DNA of 64,000 bases, taken from Rhodococcus oryzae (GTDB lineage: Bacteria; Actinomycetota; Actinomycetes; Mycobacteriales; Mycobacteriaceae). The DNA is taken from NCBI RefSeq assembly GCF_005049235.1, contig NZ_SUMD01000001.1, positions 186,001 to 250,000 of the forward strand, written 5' to 3'. Position numbers and translations under genes: made by a program. The notes under the pieces are model-generated. The model did no database searches. It worked only from the letters and a program-made list of their open reading frames with translations, and had not been told where the DNA came from. How positions within the stretch are numbered: the stretch's first letter is position 1; every line of letters begins with the position of its first letter. Below, piece after piece: positions 56,275-64,000 of the stretch.

Positions 56275-56502
56275 ATGCAAGCTTTCGTTCTGATCCAGAC
56301 CGAGGTCGGCAAGGCCCTGCTCGTCTCCGAGGTGATCAGCCAGCTACCTGGCGTTCTCAGCGCGGAGGACGTCCTCGGCCCCTACGACGTGGTGGTCCGG
56401 GTCGAGGCCGCGGACACGACCGAGCTACCAGGCGTGGTGCAGCGGATTCAACGCGTCCAGGGAATCACCCGGACCCTCACATGTCAGGTTGCGGCACACT
56501 AG
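56275..56502 (+). CDS. Stand-alone Lrp/AsnC ligand-binding (RAM) domain protein
   Basis: 75-aa protein equal to the effector-binding domain of Lrp/AsnC regulators, without a DNA-binding domain (QAFVLIQTEVGKALLVSEVISQL, then GPYDVVVRVEA). Such small RAM proteins are conserved in actinobacteria and may bind amino acids or act as dimer partners. The start is ATG 56275 with AAGGGG 8 nt upstream. It is divergent from thiL and 5 bp before the DUF3515 gene. Confidence 0.88.
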   Translation: MQAFVLIQTEVGKALLVSEVISQLPGVLSAEDVLGPYDVVVRVEAADTTELPGVVQRIQRVQGITRTLTCQVAAH

Positions 56503-56507
56503 TAACC

Positions 56508-57104
56508 GTGAACGACCCCGATCTCCCCGATTCCGCTGACGCTCCCGAACCCGCAGAACCCCATCCCACCGCCCGGCGCAGCCCGGCACTGATCGCCGTC
56601 GCGGTCGCCCTCCCTGTCGCCCTTGTGGTCGGCGTGCTCGTCGCTGCCGTGATCGCCGGACGCGACCCCATCCGGGAGCCGGTCGCGCTCGGCACGGTGC
56701 CCGCCCCCGCCGCCGAGTCCCCCGAGTGCGCCGCCCTGATCGCGGCGCTGCCCGAGAACCTCGGCGACTTCGAGAGGGCCGAGCTGATGGATCCGGCCCC
56801 CGTGGGCGCGGCCGCCTGGCAGGCGGACGACGCCAAGGAGGTCGTGCTGCGCTGCGGGGTGGACCGTCCGCTCGAGTTCAACGCGGCATCGCCGTTGACG
56901 GTGGTCGACGCGGTGCAGTGGTTCGAGGTTCCCGGCGAGGAGGGACTGGACGCGAGCACCTGGTTCGCGGTCGATCGGGGCGTCTATGTCGCACTGACCG
57001 TGCCGCACGGATCAGGTCCGACGCCACTGCAGGACGCCTCGGCCGCCATCACCGGCGCTCTGGAGCAGCAGCCGCTGGACCCGGCACCCGTGCCGACCCC
57101 CTGA
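56508..57104 (+). CDS. DUF3515 membrane-anchored protein
   Basis: 198-aa actinobacterial protein with an acidic, proline-rich N-terminus, one membrane helix (ALIAVAVALPVALVVGVLVAAVIAG, about residues 25-50) and an outside domain with two Cys (ESPECAAL and VLRCGVD). DUF3515 proteins are near-universal beside ddl in mycolata; the function is unknown. The start is GTG 56508, 5 bp after the RAM-domain gene; both may form one unit. It is convergent with ddl. Confidence 0.85.
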   Translation: MNDPDLPDSADAPEPAEPHPTARRSPALIAVAVALPVALVVGVLVAAVIAGRDPIREPVALGTVPAPAAESPECAALIAALPENLGDFERAELMDPAPVGAAAWQADDAKEVVLRCGVDRPLEFNAASPLTVVDAVQWFEVPGEEGLDASTWFAVDRGVYVALTVPHGSGPTPLQDASAAITGALEQQPLDPAPVPTP

Positions 57105-57126
57105 CCCCGGGCCTACCGGCCTGCGG

Positions 57127-58233
57127 TCAGCGCAGGCCGGTCCCCCGGGCCAGCGCCGTCTCGACCAGAGTGGAGACCAGGGTCCGGTAGTCGATCCCGG
57201 CCGCGTCCCACATCCGCGGGTACATCGAGATCGAGGTGAACCCGGGCATCGTGTTGATCTCGTTGATCACCGGGCCGTTCTCGGTGATGAAGAAGTCGAC
57301 CCGGGCGAGCCCCTGGCAGTCGAGCGCGGCGAAGGCCCGCACGGCGATCGCCCGGATCTCCTCGCTGATCGCGTCGTCGAGCTTGGCGGGGACATCGAAC
57401 TCGCAGATGTCGTCGAGGTACTTGGTGTCGAAGTCGTAGAAGGCGCCGTCGTCGCCCGCGAACTCCGGCATCCTGATCTCCGCCACGACGCTGGATTTCA
57501 CTGAGCCATCCGGGAATTCGAGGACACCGCACTCGACCTCGCGGCCGACGATGCCCGCCTCGACGATGACCTTCGGGTCGTGGCTGCGGGCCATTTCGAT
57601 CGCCGCGTCGAGCTGATCCCAGGACGATACCCGGGAGATACCGATCGAGGATCCACCGCGGGCGGGCTTGACGAACACCGGGAGGCCGAGCCGCTCGCGA
57701 TCGGCGGGCGACACCGTCGCGGTGCCTGCACGCAGCACCACCTGCTCCCCGATCGGCAGTCCATCGGCCGCGAGCAGCTTCTTGGTGAACTCCTTGTCCA
57801 TGCCAGCCGCGCTGGCCAGCACGCCGGGACCGACATAGGGCAGGCCCGCGAGCTCGAGCAGCCCCTGGATGGTGCCGTCCTCGCCATAGGCGCCGTGCAG
57901 GACCGGGAACACCACGTCCACAGACGCGAGTACCGCGCCTGCCTCGTCGTTGCTCAGGGACACCAGCGCGCCCGAACGGGTCGGGTCGGCGGTCAGGGTC
58001 AGTGCGGTACCCGCCGCGTCGACGGTCGGCAGGGAGCGGCCCGCGATGGTGAGGGCGTCGGGATCCGTCGGACCGAGCACCCAGGCACCGTCAGGGGTGA
58101 TGCCGATCGGCACCACCTCGTAGCGCTCGGGATCGAGGTTGCGAAGCACACTGCCAGCGGAAACACAGGAGACGGAGTGCTCACTGCTACGGCCACCGAA
58201 GACCACAGCCACCCTCGTACGCGGATTACTCAC
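57127..58233 (-). CDS. ddl: D-alanine--D-alanine ligase
   Basis: 368-aa ATP-grasp ligase making the D-Ala-D-Ala dipeptide of peptidoglycan. It starts [20 protein letters not shown], followed by [39 protein letters not shown] and the metal site [12 protein letters not shown]. The start GTG 58233 follows the family pattern, although its ribosome site is weak; longer frames upstream are not supported. It lies 82 bp after gpsA on the same strand. Confidence 0.97.
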   Translation of the reverse strand: MSNPRTRVAVVFGGRSSEHSVSCVSAGSVLRNLDPERYEVVPIGITPDGAWVLGPTDPDALTIAGRSLPTVDAAGTALTLTADPTRSGALVSLSNDEAGAVLASVDVVFPVLHGAYGEDGTIQGLLELAGLPYVGPGVLASAAGMDKEFTKKLLAADGLPIGEQVVLRAGTATVSPADRERLGLPVFVKPARGGSSIGISRVSSWDQLDAAIEMARSHDPKVIVEAGIVGREVECGVLEFPDGSVKSSVVAEIRMPEFAGDDGAFYDFDTKYLDDICEFDVPAKLDDAISEEIRAIAVRAFAALDCQGLARVDFFITENGPVINEINTMPGFTSISMYPRMWDAAGIDYRTLVSTLVETALARGTGLR

Positions 58234-58315
58234 ATACCGAACCGTACCGTTGGACCAACCGATCTGCCGCGTCAGGTCACCGCTGATCGGGACCGCTCGA
58301 ACCGTTCGGCCGTAC

Positions 58316-59314
58316 TCACTCGGGCTTGGTGCGTCGCCCCAGGAGCAGTCCGACGGCATCCGGGACCGACATGCCCTCGTGGCAGACCCGATGAACCGCG
58401 TCGGTGAGCGGCATCTCCACGTCGTGACTCGCCGCCAGCGCCCGCACCGAGGTGCAGGACTTCACACCCTCGGCAACCTGCCCCTTCGTGGCCCGCTGCG
58501 CGCTCTCCATGGACCCGCCCGCACCGAGGTGGTGGCCGAAGGTCCGGTTTCGCGAGAGCGGCGAGGAGCAGGTCGCGACCAGGTCGCCGACGCCCGCCAG
58601 CCCGGCCAACGTCGCCGGGTTCGCGCCGAGCGCCACCCCGAGCCTGATCATCTCCGCCAGCCCGCGGGTGATGATGGTGGCGTTCGTGTTCTCTCCCAGG
58701 CCGATCCCCGACGCCATACCGCAGGCGAGGGCGATCACGTTCTTGCACGCCCCGCCCACCTCGCAGCCGATCACGTCCGAATTGGTGTACGGACGGAAAT
58801 ATCCAGTGGCGCAAGCCTTTTGAAGATCAACCGCGCGAACAGAATCGGTGCACGCGATCACCGTGGCTGCCGGCTGTCCCACGGCGATCTCCCTGGCCAG
58901 GTTGGGCCCCGACAGCACCGCCACCCGCGACGGATCCGCGCCCGCCACCTGGCTGATGACCTGACTCATCCGCATCAGCGTCCCGCTCTCGATGCCCTTC
59001 GCCAGGGACAACAGCGTCGAATCGGGCTCGATCGACGGCGCCCAGGCGCCGAGGTTCTCGCGCAGCGACTGCGAGGGCACGGCAAGGACGACGATGTCGG
59101 CACCCTCGAGCGCGACGCGATGATCACTGGTCGCCGACAGCGAGGGCGGCAACGCGATCCCCTCGAGGTAGAACGGATTCTGGTGATCAACCGAGATCGC
59201 CTCGGCCACTTCGGGTCTCCGCGCCCACATCGTGACATCGGTGCCGGCATCGGCCAACACCTTCGCGAACGCCGTCCCCCAGGACCCCGCCCCCAGTACC
59301 GCTGCCTTGCTCAT
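58316..59314 (-). CDS. gpsA: Glycerol-3-phosphate dehydrogenase (NAD(P)+)
   Basis: 332-aa enzyme making glycerol-3-phosphate for phospholipids. The dinucleotide motif [12 protein letters not shown] is at residues 6-17, with the substrate site [11 protein letters not shown] and [17 protein letters not shown] holding the catalytic Lys. The start is ATG 59314 with AAGGGA 6 nt upstream. It is upstream of ddl and divergent from fbiD. Confidence 0.97.
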   Translation of the reverse strand: MSKAAVLGAGSWGTAFAKVLADAGTDVTMWARRPEVAEAISVDHQNPFYLEGIALPPSLSATSDHRVALEGADIVVLAVPSQSLRENLGAWAPSIEPDSTLLSLAKGIESGTLMRMSQVISQVAGADPSRVAVLSGPNLAREIAVGQPAATVIACTDSVRAVDLQKACATGYFRPYTNSDVIGCEVGGACKNVIALACGMASGIGLGENTNATIITRGLAEMIRLGVALGANPATLAGLAGVGDLVATCSSPLSRNRTFGHHLGAGGSMESAQRATKGQVAEGVKSCTSVRALAASHDVEMPLTDAVHRVCHEGMSVPDAVGLLLGRRTKPE

Positions 59315-59423
59315 GGAATGTCCCTTCCCCTCGCCACCCGCTGCCGCCGGGACCCAAGAGTAGACGGCCGCAGGGGCACCGCGGTCTGCTCGCCCGCGGC
59401 GGCGTGCTGGCAGGATTGCCGGT

Positions 59424-60131
59424 ATGGACCCAGCGCATCGCACGCCGCCCGCGGGGCAGGCGCACGTGTTGATCGCGGTCAAGGAGCTCGGCCGGGCCAA
59501 GAGCAGGCTGGCCGCCCGCCTCGGGCCGCAGGAGCGGACCGCGCTCGTGCTGGCCATGCTGCGCGACACCTTGACGGCGGCCGCGAACGCGTCGGGGATC
59601 GCCGAGCTCACGGTCATCACCCCTGACCCGTCCGTGGCCCGCGTGGCGCGCGAGTGCGGGGCCGGGCACTACGCCGACCCGGCAGGCGAGGGCGGCGATC
59701 GCCTCAACACCGTCCTTCGAGCCGCCGCCACCCATCTGCGATCGACCCACGGCCGCGGACCCATCGTGGCGTTGCAGGGTGATCTCCCCTGCCTACGCCC
59801 GGGCGAGCTGACGGCGGCGCTGGCCGCGGGCGCACGGGCACCCCGCTCTTTCGTTGTCGATCACCACGGCACCGGGACCGCGGCGCTGATCGTCGGGGAT
59901 CAGGAGGCCGACCTCGACCCCGCGTTCGGCCCGGACTCGGCGCGGCGCCACCGCCTTTCCGGGGCCGCGGAACTGACCGGCGACTGGCCGGGGCTGCGAC
60001 TCGATGTCGACACCGCGGCCGACCTCGATGCCGCGGTGATGCTGGGGCCCGGCCGGGCGACCGCCGCGGAGCTCGACCGGATCGGCTGGCCCGGCGTCGC
60101 GGGAACCGCCCGGCGAATTCATCGAAGATAA
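59424..60131 (+). CDS. fbiD: Phosphoenolpyruvate guanylyltransferase (F420 synthesis)
   Basis: 235-aa CofC/FbiD nucleotidyltransferase that activates phosphoenolpyruvate with GTP in coenzyme F420 synthesis. The N-terminus [16 protein letters not shown] is diagnostic; metal-binding Asp residues lie in [14 protein letters not shown] and [13 protein letters not shown]. The start is ATG 59424. It sits between divergent gpsA and ppk, as Rv2983 does in M. tuberculosis. Its presence implies F420-dependent enzymes in the organism. Confidence 0.93.
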   Translation: MDPAHRTPPAGQAHVLIAVKELGRAKSRLAARLGPQERTALVLAMLRDTLTAAANASGIAELTVITPDPSVARVARECGAGHYADPAGEGGDRLNTVLRAAATHLRSTHGRGPIVALQGDLPCLRPGELTAALAAGARAPRSFVVDHHGTGTAALIVGDQEADLDPAFGPDSARRHRLSGAAELTGDWPGLRLDVDTAADLDAAVMLGPGRATAAELDRIGWPGVAGTARRIHRR

Positions 60132-60178
60132 ATGCGCATCGATTGTCGCCCACTCCCGATCTGGGGGATGATCTACGC

Positions 60179-62395
60179 GTGAGTAACGGTGAGGTACGCG
60201 GACAGGACGCCGGGCAGCACACGGCGTCGGGCACCGGCGAGCGCGAATGGAGCGCACCGATCGTCAATCACCTTCCGGTGATCCCGACCGCGCCGCCGGC
60301 CGCCACCCCGGTGGTGGTCGACGGTTCGGTCATCCCCCTGCCGGAGGAGCGCTACCTCAACCGCGAGCTGAGCTGGCTCGACTTCAACTCCCGGGTGCTC
60401 AGCCTCGCCGAGGATCCGTCGCTTCCGCTGCTCGAGCGCGCCAAGTTCCTGGCGATCTTCGCCTCGAACCTCGACGAGTTCTACATGGTCCGGGTCGCGG
60501 GCCTCAAGCGCAGGGACGAGACCGGGCTCTCGGTCCGTTCCGCCGACGGCCTGAGCCCACGCGAACAGTTGGCGCTGATCGGCCGGCGGACCCAGGAGAT
60601 CGCGGAGAAGCACGCCAGGACCTTCCTGGACAAGGTGCTGCCCCAGCTCGCCGAGGAGGGCATCTCCATCATCGGCTGGGCCGACCTCGATGCCGACGAG
60701 GAGGAGCGCCTGTCCGCGCACTTCCGCGAGCAGGTGTTCCCCGTGCTGACCCCCCTCGCGGTCGACCCGGCGCACCCGTTCCCCTACATCAGCGGCCTGA
60801 GCCTGAACCTCGCGGTGACCGTGAAGGATTCGTCGACCGGCGGCGAGCACTTCGCGAGGGTGAAGGTGCCCGACAACGTCGACCGGTTCGTCCGCGTCAA
60901 CCGCACCGATTCCCCCGCGACGACCCCGGCCTTCCTGCCCATGGAGGCGCTCATCGCGGCGCACCTGAACGCGCTGTTCCCCGGGATGGAGATCGTCGAA
61001 CACCACGCCTTCCGGATCACCCGCAACGCCGACTTCGAGGTCGAAGAGGATCGCGACGAGGATCTGCTGCAGGCCCTCGAGCGCGAGCTGGCCCGCAGGC
61101 GGTTCGGGTCGCCGGTGCGGCTCGAGGTCGCGGACGACATGACCGAGCACATGCTCGAACTGCTGCTGCGCGAGCTCGACGTGGATCCGGGCGACGTGAT
61201 CCAGGTCCCCGGCCTGCTAGACCTGTCCTGCCTGTGGCAGGTCTACGGTGTCGACCGCGCCAACCTCAAGGACGCCCCCTTCGTGCCCGCGACCCATCCG
61301 GCATTCGGAGAGCGGGAGACCCCGAAGAGCGTGTTCTCGACGCTGCGCGACGGCGACGTCCTGGTGCACCACCCCTACGACTCGTTCTCCACCAGCGTGC
61401 AGCGGTTCATCGAGCAGGCGGCGGCCGATCCGCATGTGCTGGCGATCAAGCAGACTCTGTACCGCACCTCCGGCGACTCCCCGATCGTGAACGCGCTGAT
61501 CGACGCCGCGGAGGCGGGCAAGCAGGTGGTGGCGCTCGTCGAGATCAAGGCGCGCTTCGACGAGCAGGCGAACATCAAGTGGGCGCGCAAGCTCGAACAG
61601 GCGGGCGTGCACGTGGTGTACGGGCTGGTCGGACTCAAGACCCATTGCAAGACTTGCCTTGTCGTGCGCCGGGAGGGCTCGGCGATCCGCCGGTACTGCC
61701 ACATCGGCACCGGGAACTACAACCCGAAGACGGCCCGGCTGTACGAGGACGTGGGCCTGCTCACCGCCGCGCCGGAAATCGGCGCGGACCTCACGGACCT
61801 GTTCAACTCGCTGACCGGATACTCGCGTAAGGCGCAGTACCGGAACCTGCTGGTCGCTCCCTACGGTGTCCGCGACGGCATCATCAAGCGAATCGACGCG
61901 GAGGTCGCGCGCCAGCTCGAGGGCAAGTCCGCGGGAGTCCGCCTCAAGGCCAACGCCCTGGTGGACGAGCAGGTGATCGACGCGCTCTATCGCGCCTCGC
62001 AGGCAGGCGTGCAGGTGCAGGTGGTTGTCCGCGGTATCTGCGCGCTCAAGCCAGGGGTGCCGGGACTGAGCGAGAACATCGAGGTCCGTTCGATTCTCGG
62101 GAGGTTCCTCGAACACTCACGCATCCTGCATTTCGTCGGCGCGGAGGAATTCTGGATCGGCAGCGCGGACATGATGCACCGAAATCTCGACCGGCGGGTG
62201 GAGGTGATGGCCCAGGTGAAGGATCCGCGGCTGTCCCGTCAGCTCGGCGACATCTTCGACTCCGCTCTCGACCCGACCACCCGATGCTGGGTGCTCCAGT
62301 CCGACGGGCACTGGGCGGCCTCGCCCGCCAGGGGTGAAAGCGTGCGCGAGCACCAGCAGGAGCTGATGCGCGGCCGCCGAGCGATCGGCTCGTAG
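60179..62395 (+). CDS. ppk1: Polyphosphate kinase 1
   Basis: 738-aa membrane-associated enzyme building polyphosphate from ATP. The N-terminal domain begins [16 protein letters not shown], and the phospho-His lies in [16 protein letters not shown]; a second conserved His is in TKHC-type context ([18 protein letters not shown]). The disordered N-terminus is about 45 residues. The start is GTG 60179; an in-frame TTG at 60143 has no ribosome site. It is followed by mutT1 after 33 bp. Confidence 0.97.
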   Translation: MSNGEVRGQDAGQHTASGTGEREWSAPIVNHLPVIPTAPPAATPVVVDGSVIPLPEERYLNRELSWLDFNSRVLSLAEDPSLPLLERAKFLAIFASNLDEFYMVRVAGLKRRDETGLSVRSADGLSPREQLALIGRRTQEIAEKHARTFLDKVLPQLAEEGISIIGWADLDADEEERLSAHFREQVFPVLTPLAVDPAHPFPYISGLSLNLAVTVKDSSTGGEHFARVKVPDNVDRFVRVNRTDSPATTPAFLPMEALIAAHLNALFPGMEIVEHHAFRITRNADFEVEEDRDEDLLQALERELARRRFGSPVRLEVADDMTEHMLELLLRELDVDPGDVIQVPGLLDLSCLWQVYGVDRANLKDAPFVPATHPAFGERETPKSVFSTLRDGDVLVHHPYDSFSTSVQRFIEQAAADPHVLAIKQTLYRTSGDSPIVNALIDAAEAGKQVVALVEIKARFDEQANIKWARKLEQAGVHVVYGLVGLKTHCKTCLVVRREGSAIRRYCHIGTGNYNPKTARLYEDVGLLTAAPEIGADLTDLFNSLTGYSRKAQYRNLLVAPYGVRDGIIKRIDAEVARQLEGKSAGVRLKANALVDEQVIDALYRASQAGVQVQVVVRGICALKPGVPGLSENIEVRSILGRFLEHSRILHFVGAEEFWIGSADMMHRNLDRRVEVMAQVKDPRLSRQLGDIFDSALDPTTRCWVLQSDGHWAASPARGESVREHQQELMRGRRAIGS

Positions 62396-62428
62396 GAACG
62401 TTTTCCGGCCACCACAGGAAGGCAGCCA

Positions 62429-63355
62429 GTGAGCTCGAAGTCGGATCGACCCATCAAGGCCAATATCTTCGCGGCAGGTGCCGTGCTCTGGCGTAAGTCA
62501 CCGACCAATCCCTACGAGATCGAGATCGCACTGATCCACCGGCCGAAGTACGACGACTGGTCCTTCCCCAAGGGCAAGCTCGACCCCGGGGAGACGCCGA
62601 TCGTCGCGGCGCTGCGAGAGGTACAGGAGGAGACCGGGCTACGGGTGCGCCTGGACCGGCGCGTGACCCGGGTCGCCTACGAGATCCCCGGCCACCGCAA
62701 GCGCAAGCGGGTCGACTACTGGGCCGCCGAATCACTCGGGGGCGAGTTCGTACCGAATCCCGAGGTCGACGAGCTCCGGTGGGTGGCACCCGAGGACGTG
62801 GCGGGCGAACTCTCGTACTCGGTGGACGGCAAGGTGATGCGCCGGTTCCTCCGTGTTCCCGCCGACACCACCACCATGCTCGTCGTCCGGCACGGCAAGG
62901 CCGGACGACGGAAGGACTCACCGGACGACGCGCTACGACCGCTGGACGAGCTCGGGCGCGTCCAGGCAGAGGCGCTGGTGCCCCAGCTCCTCGCCTTCGG
63001 TGCGACGGCGGTCCATTCAGCCGATCGCATCCGCTGCGAGCAGACGGTGGAACCGCTGGCACGTGCGCTGGGCACCGATATCGTGGCGGAACCGCTGCTC
63101 TCGGAGGAGGCGTACGCGGAGGATCCGGCGGCGGCCCGGTCCCGCGTGCGGAAGATCGCCACGCTCGGCGGCGTCCAGGTGATCTGCAGTCAGAGCGGGG
63201 TGATCCCCGACCTGCTGAGCTGGTGGGCGGAACGGGACGGGATCACCCTGCCGCCTGCCCGCAACCGGAAGGCCAGCACCTGGGTTCTCTCGTTCTCCGG
63301 GGGCAAGCTGGTGGACGCCAGCCACATCGACAGCCCGCTGCCCGAGAACACCTGA
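62429..63355 (+). CDS. mutT1: Nudix hydrolase-histidine phosphatase fusion MutT1
   Basis: 308-aa two-domain sanitising enzyme. The N-terminal Nudix box GKLDPGETPIVAALREVQEETGL (the Nudix consensus) lies at residues about 50-72, and a C-terminal phosphoglycerate-mutase-like domain begins LVVRHGKAG near residue 155. The fusion is the usual MutT1 of mycobacteria, hydrolysing 8-oxo-GTP and related nucleotides. The start is GTG 62429 with AGGAAGG 6 nt upstream. A strong hairpin separates it from convergent hupB. Confidence 0.94.
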   Translation: MSSKSDRPIKANIFAAGAVLWRKSPTNPYEIEIALIHRPKYDDWSFPKGKLDPGETPIVAALREVQEETGLRVRLDRRVTRVAYEIPGHRKRKRVDYWAAESLGGEFVPNPEVDELRWVAPEDVAGELSYSVDGKVMRRFLRVPADTTTMLVVRHGKAGRRKDSPDDALRPLDELGRVQAEALVPQLLAFGATAVHSADRIRCEQTVEPLARALGTDIVAEPLLSEEAYAEDPAAARSRVRKIATLGGVQVICSQSGVIPDLLSWWAERDGITLPPARNRKASTWVLSFSGGKLVDASHIDSPLPENT

Positions 63356-63374
63356 GGCGGCCACCGATCCGACG

Positions 63375-63406
63375 GAGGGCGGCGACGGTTTCCCGTTGCC
63401 GCCCTC
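63375..63406. terminator. Bidirectional terminator between mutT1 and hupB
   Basis: 14-bp stem (GAGGGCGGCGACGG against CCGTTGCCGCCCTC, one G-U pair) with the 4-nt loop TTTC, 19 bp after mutT1. Confidence 0.8.
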
Positions 63407-63439
63407 GATCTCGTGCGAGGCACGAGTAGTCGGTCGTGC

Positions 63440-64000
63440 CTACTTCTTGCGAGCGGGCGCCTTCTTGGCCGGAGCCTTCTTCGCGGGCGCCTTCTTGGCC
63501 GGAGCCTTCTTGGCCGGTGCCGCCTTCTTGGCGACGACCTTCTTGGCCGGAGCCTTCTTCGCCGGCGCCGCCTTCTTCACGACCGCCTTCTTCGCGGGCG
63601 CCGCCTTCTTCACGACCGCCTTCTTGGCCGGTGCCGCCTTCTTCGCCACGACCTTCTTGGCCGGAGCCTTCTTCGCGGGCGCCGCCTTCTTCACGACCGC
63701 CTTCTTGGCCGGTGCCGCCTTCTTCGCGACAACCTTCTTGGCCGGAGCCTTCTTCGCGGGCGCCGCCTTCTTGGCCGCAACCTTCTTCGCTGCGGTCTTC
63801 TTCGCCGCTGCCTTCTTCGCAGGTGCGGCGGCCGCCGAGCCACGCTTGACCGCGGGTCCGCTGGCCGGAAGCTTCTGGCTACCGGCGATCACGGCCTTGA
63901 ACTGGGCGCCAGGACGGAACGCCGGCACCGAGGTCGGCTTGACCTTGACGGTCTCGCCGGTGCGCGGGTTGCGCGCGACGCGGGCCGCACGGCGACGCTG
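63440..64000 (-). CDS. hupB: DNA-binding protein HU with lysine-rich tail (5' end beyond window)
   Basis: Nucleoid protein HupB of the actinobacterial type: an HU core, of which only the end is visible ([16 protein letters not shown], then [11 protein letters not shown]), followed by about 135 residues built from KKAAPAKKA-like units ending in ARKK. The true start lies beyond base 64000; an ATG-like start at 63928 falls inside the HU core and is not real. The tail is made of [11 protein letters not shown] and APAKK units and resembles histone H1 tails, which bind and compact DNA. It is convergent with mutT1. Confidence 0.95.
   Translation of the reverse strand, partial: QRRRAARVARNPRTGETVKVKPTSVPAFRPGAQFKAVIAGSQKLPASGPAVKRGSAAAAPAKKAAAKKTAAKKVAAKKAAPAKKAPAKKVVAKKAAPAKKAVVKKAAPAKKAPAKKVVAKKAAPAKKAVVKKAAPAKKAVVKKAAPAKKAPAKKVVAKKAAPAKKAPAKKAPAKKAPAKKAPARKK
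63534..63757 (-). repeat. Tandem repeats coding the HupB tail
   Basis: The segment ACGACCTTCTTGGCCGGAGC (plus strand) recurs at 63534 and 63648 and, with one change, at 63729, periods of 114 and 81 bp. The 33-bp difference equals one 11-residue [11 protein letters not shown] unit, so copy number has changed by whole units in frame. Confidence 0.8.

Noticed and set aside
63440-63830. CRISPR-like or mobile repeat array
   Set aside because: The repeats are in frame, code the lysine-rich HupB tail and have no spacer/repeat structure.

Overview
The window is GC-rich, gene-dense DNA from a mycolic-acid actinobacterium (order Mycobacteriales), probably of the Rhodococcus/Nocardia group rather than Mycobacterium itself. 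The support is gene content and order. The backbone glnB-amt, ftsY-smc, acyP, osmC, fpg-rnc-DUF177, sepIVA, coaD-rsmD-pyc, recG-DAK, rpmB, ung, thiL, DUF3515, ddl-gpsA, fbiD, ppk, mutT1, hupB follows, from memory, the Rv2919c-Rv2986c order of M. tuberculosis. Blocks of other genes are spliced between these markers. Starts are often GTG, and many neighbours overlap by ATGA or GTGA. I saw no rRNA, tRNA, CRISPR array, insertion sequence or prophage.

Region by region. 1-4.8 kb: PII protein and ammonium transporter, then a kinase-like gene and a lipocalin-like gene divergent from a TetR regulator. 4.8-10 kb: ftsY and smc. 10-17.7 kb: an insertion between smc and acyP holding a VOC protein, an APC permease, an SDR and a three-gene cassette (DUF350 membrane protein, glutathionylspermidine-synthase-like ATP-grasp ligase, DUF1190-like anchored protein), followed by acyP, an exported beta-propeller and osmC. 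17.7-25.6 kb: a complete high-affinity K+ uptake operon, kdpFABCDE in transcription order, preceded by an extra coupled 30-residue membrane microprotein. 25.7-28.4 kb: a flavin-binding PNPOx-like protein divergent from a MocR regulator, and an unknown gene. 28.5-36.3 kb: fpg, rnc, rpmF, DUF177, sepIVA, coaD, rsmD, pyc. 36.3-39.3 kb: a cobalamin riboswitch controlling metE. 39.3-44.5 kb: the propionate (2-methylcitrate) locus prpR/prpDBC. 44.5-49.5 kb: an anchored HNH protein, recG, a DAK2 kinase and rpmB. 49.5-53.9 kb: an accessory patch (enoyl-CoA hydratase-like, exported protein, SOS-box DUF222-HNH gene, YCII, DUF2442-DUF4375). 53.9-64 kb: ung, gamma carbonic anhydrase-like, thiL, RAM-domain protein, DUF3515, ddl, gpsA, fbiD, ppk, mutT1 and the 5'-truncated hupB with its lysine-rich tail.

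The modules work as units: nitrogen sensing and uptake (glnB/amt with a GlnR-like box), chromosome and membrane biogenesis (smc, ftsY), potassium homeostasis (kdp), methionine synthesis switched by B12 (metE), propionyl-CoA disposal (prp), DNA repair (fpg, recG, ung, mutT1), and cell wall, coenzyme and phosphate metabolism (ddl, coaD, thiL, fbiD, ppk). The items most worth a second look are the amidoligase cassette at 13.3-15.6 kb, the unnamed microprotein before kdpF, a thiL whose conserved N-terminus has no ordinary start codon, and a perfect SOS box lying across the start codon of the DUF222-HNH gene.
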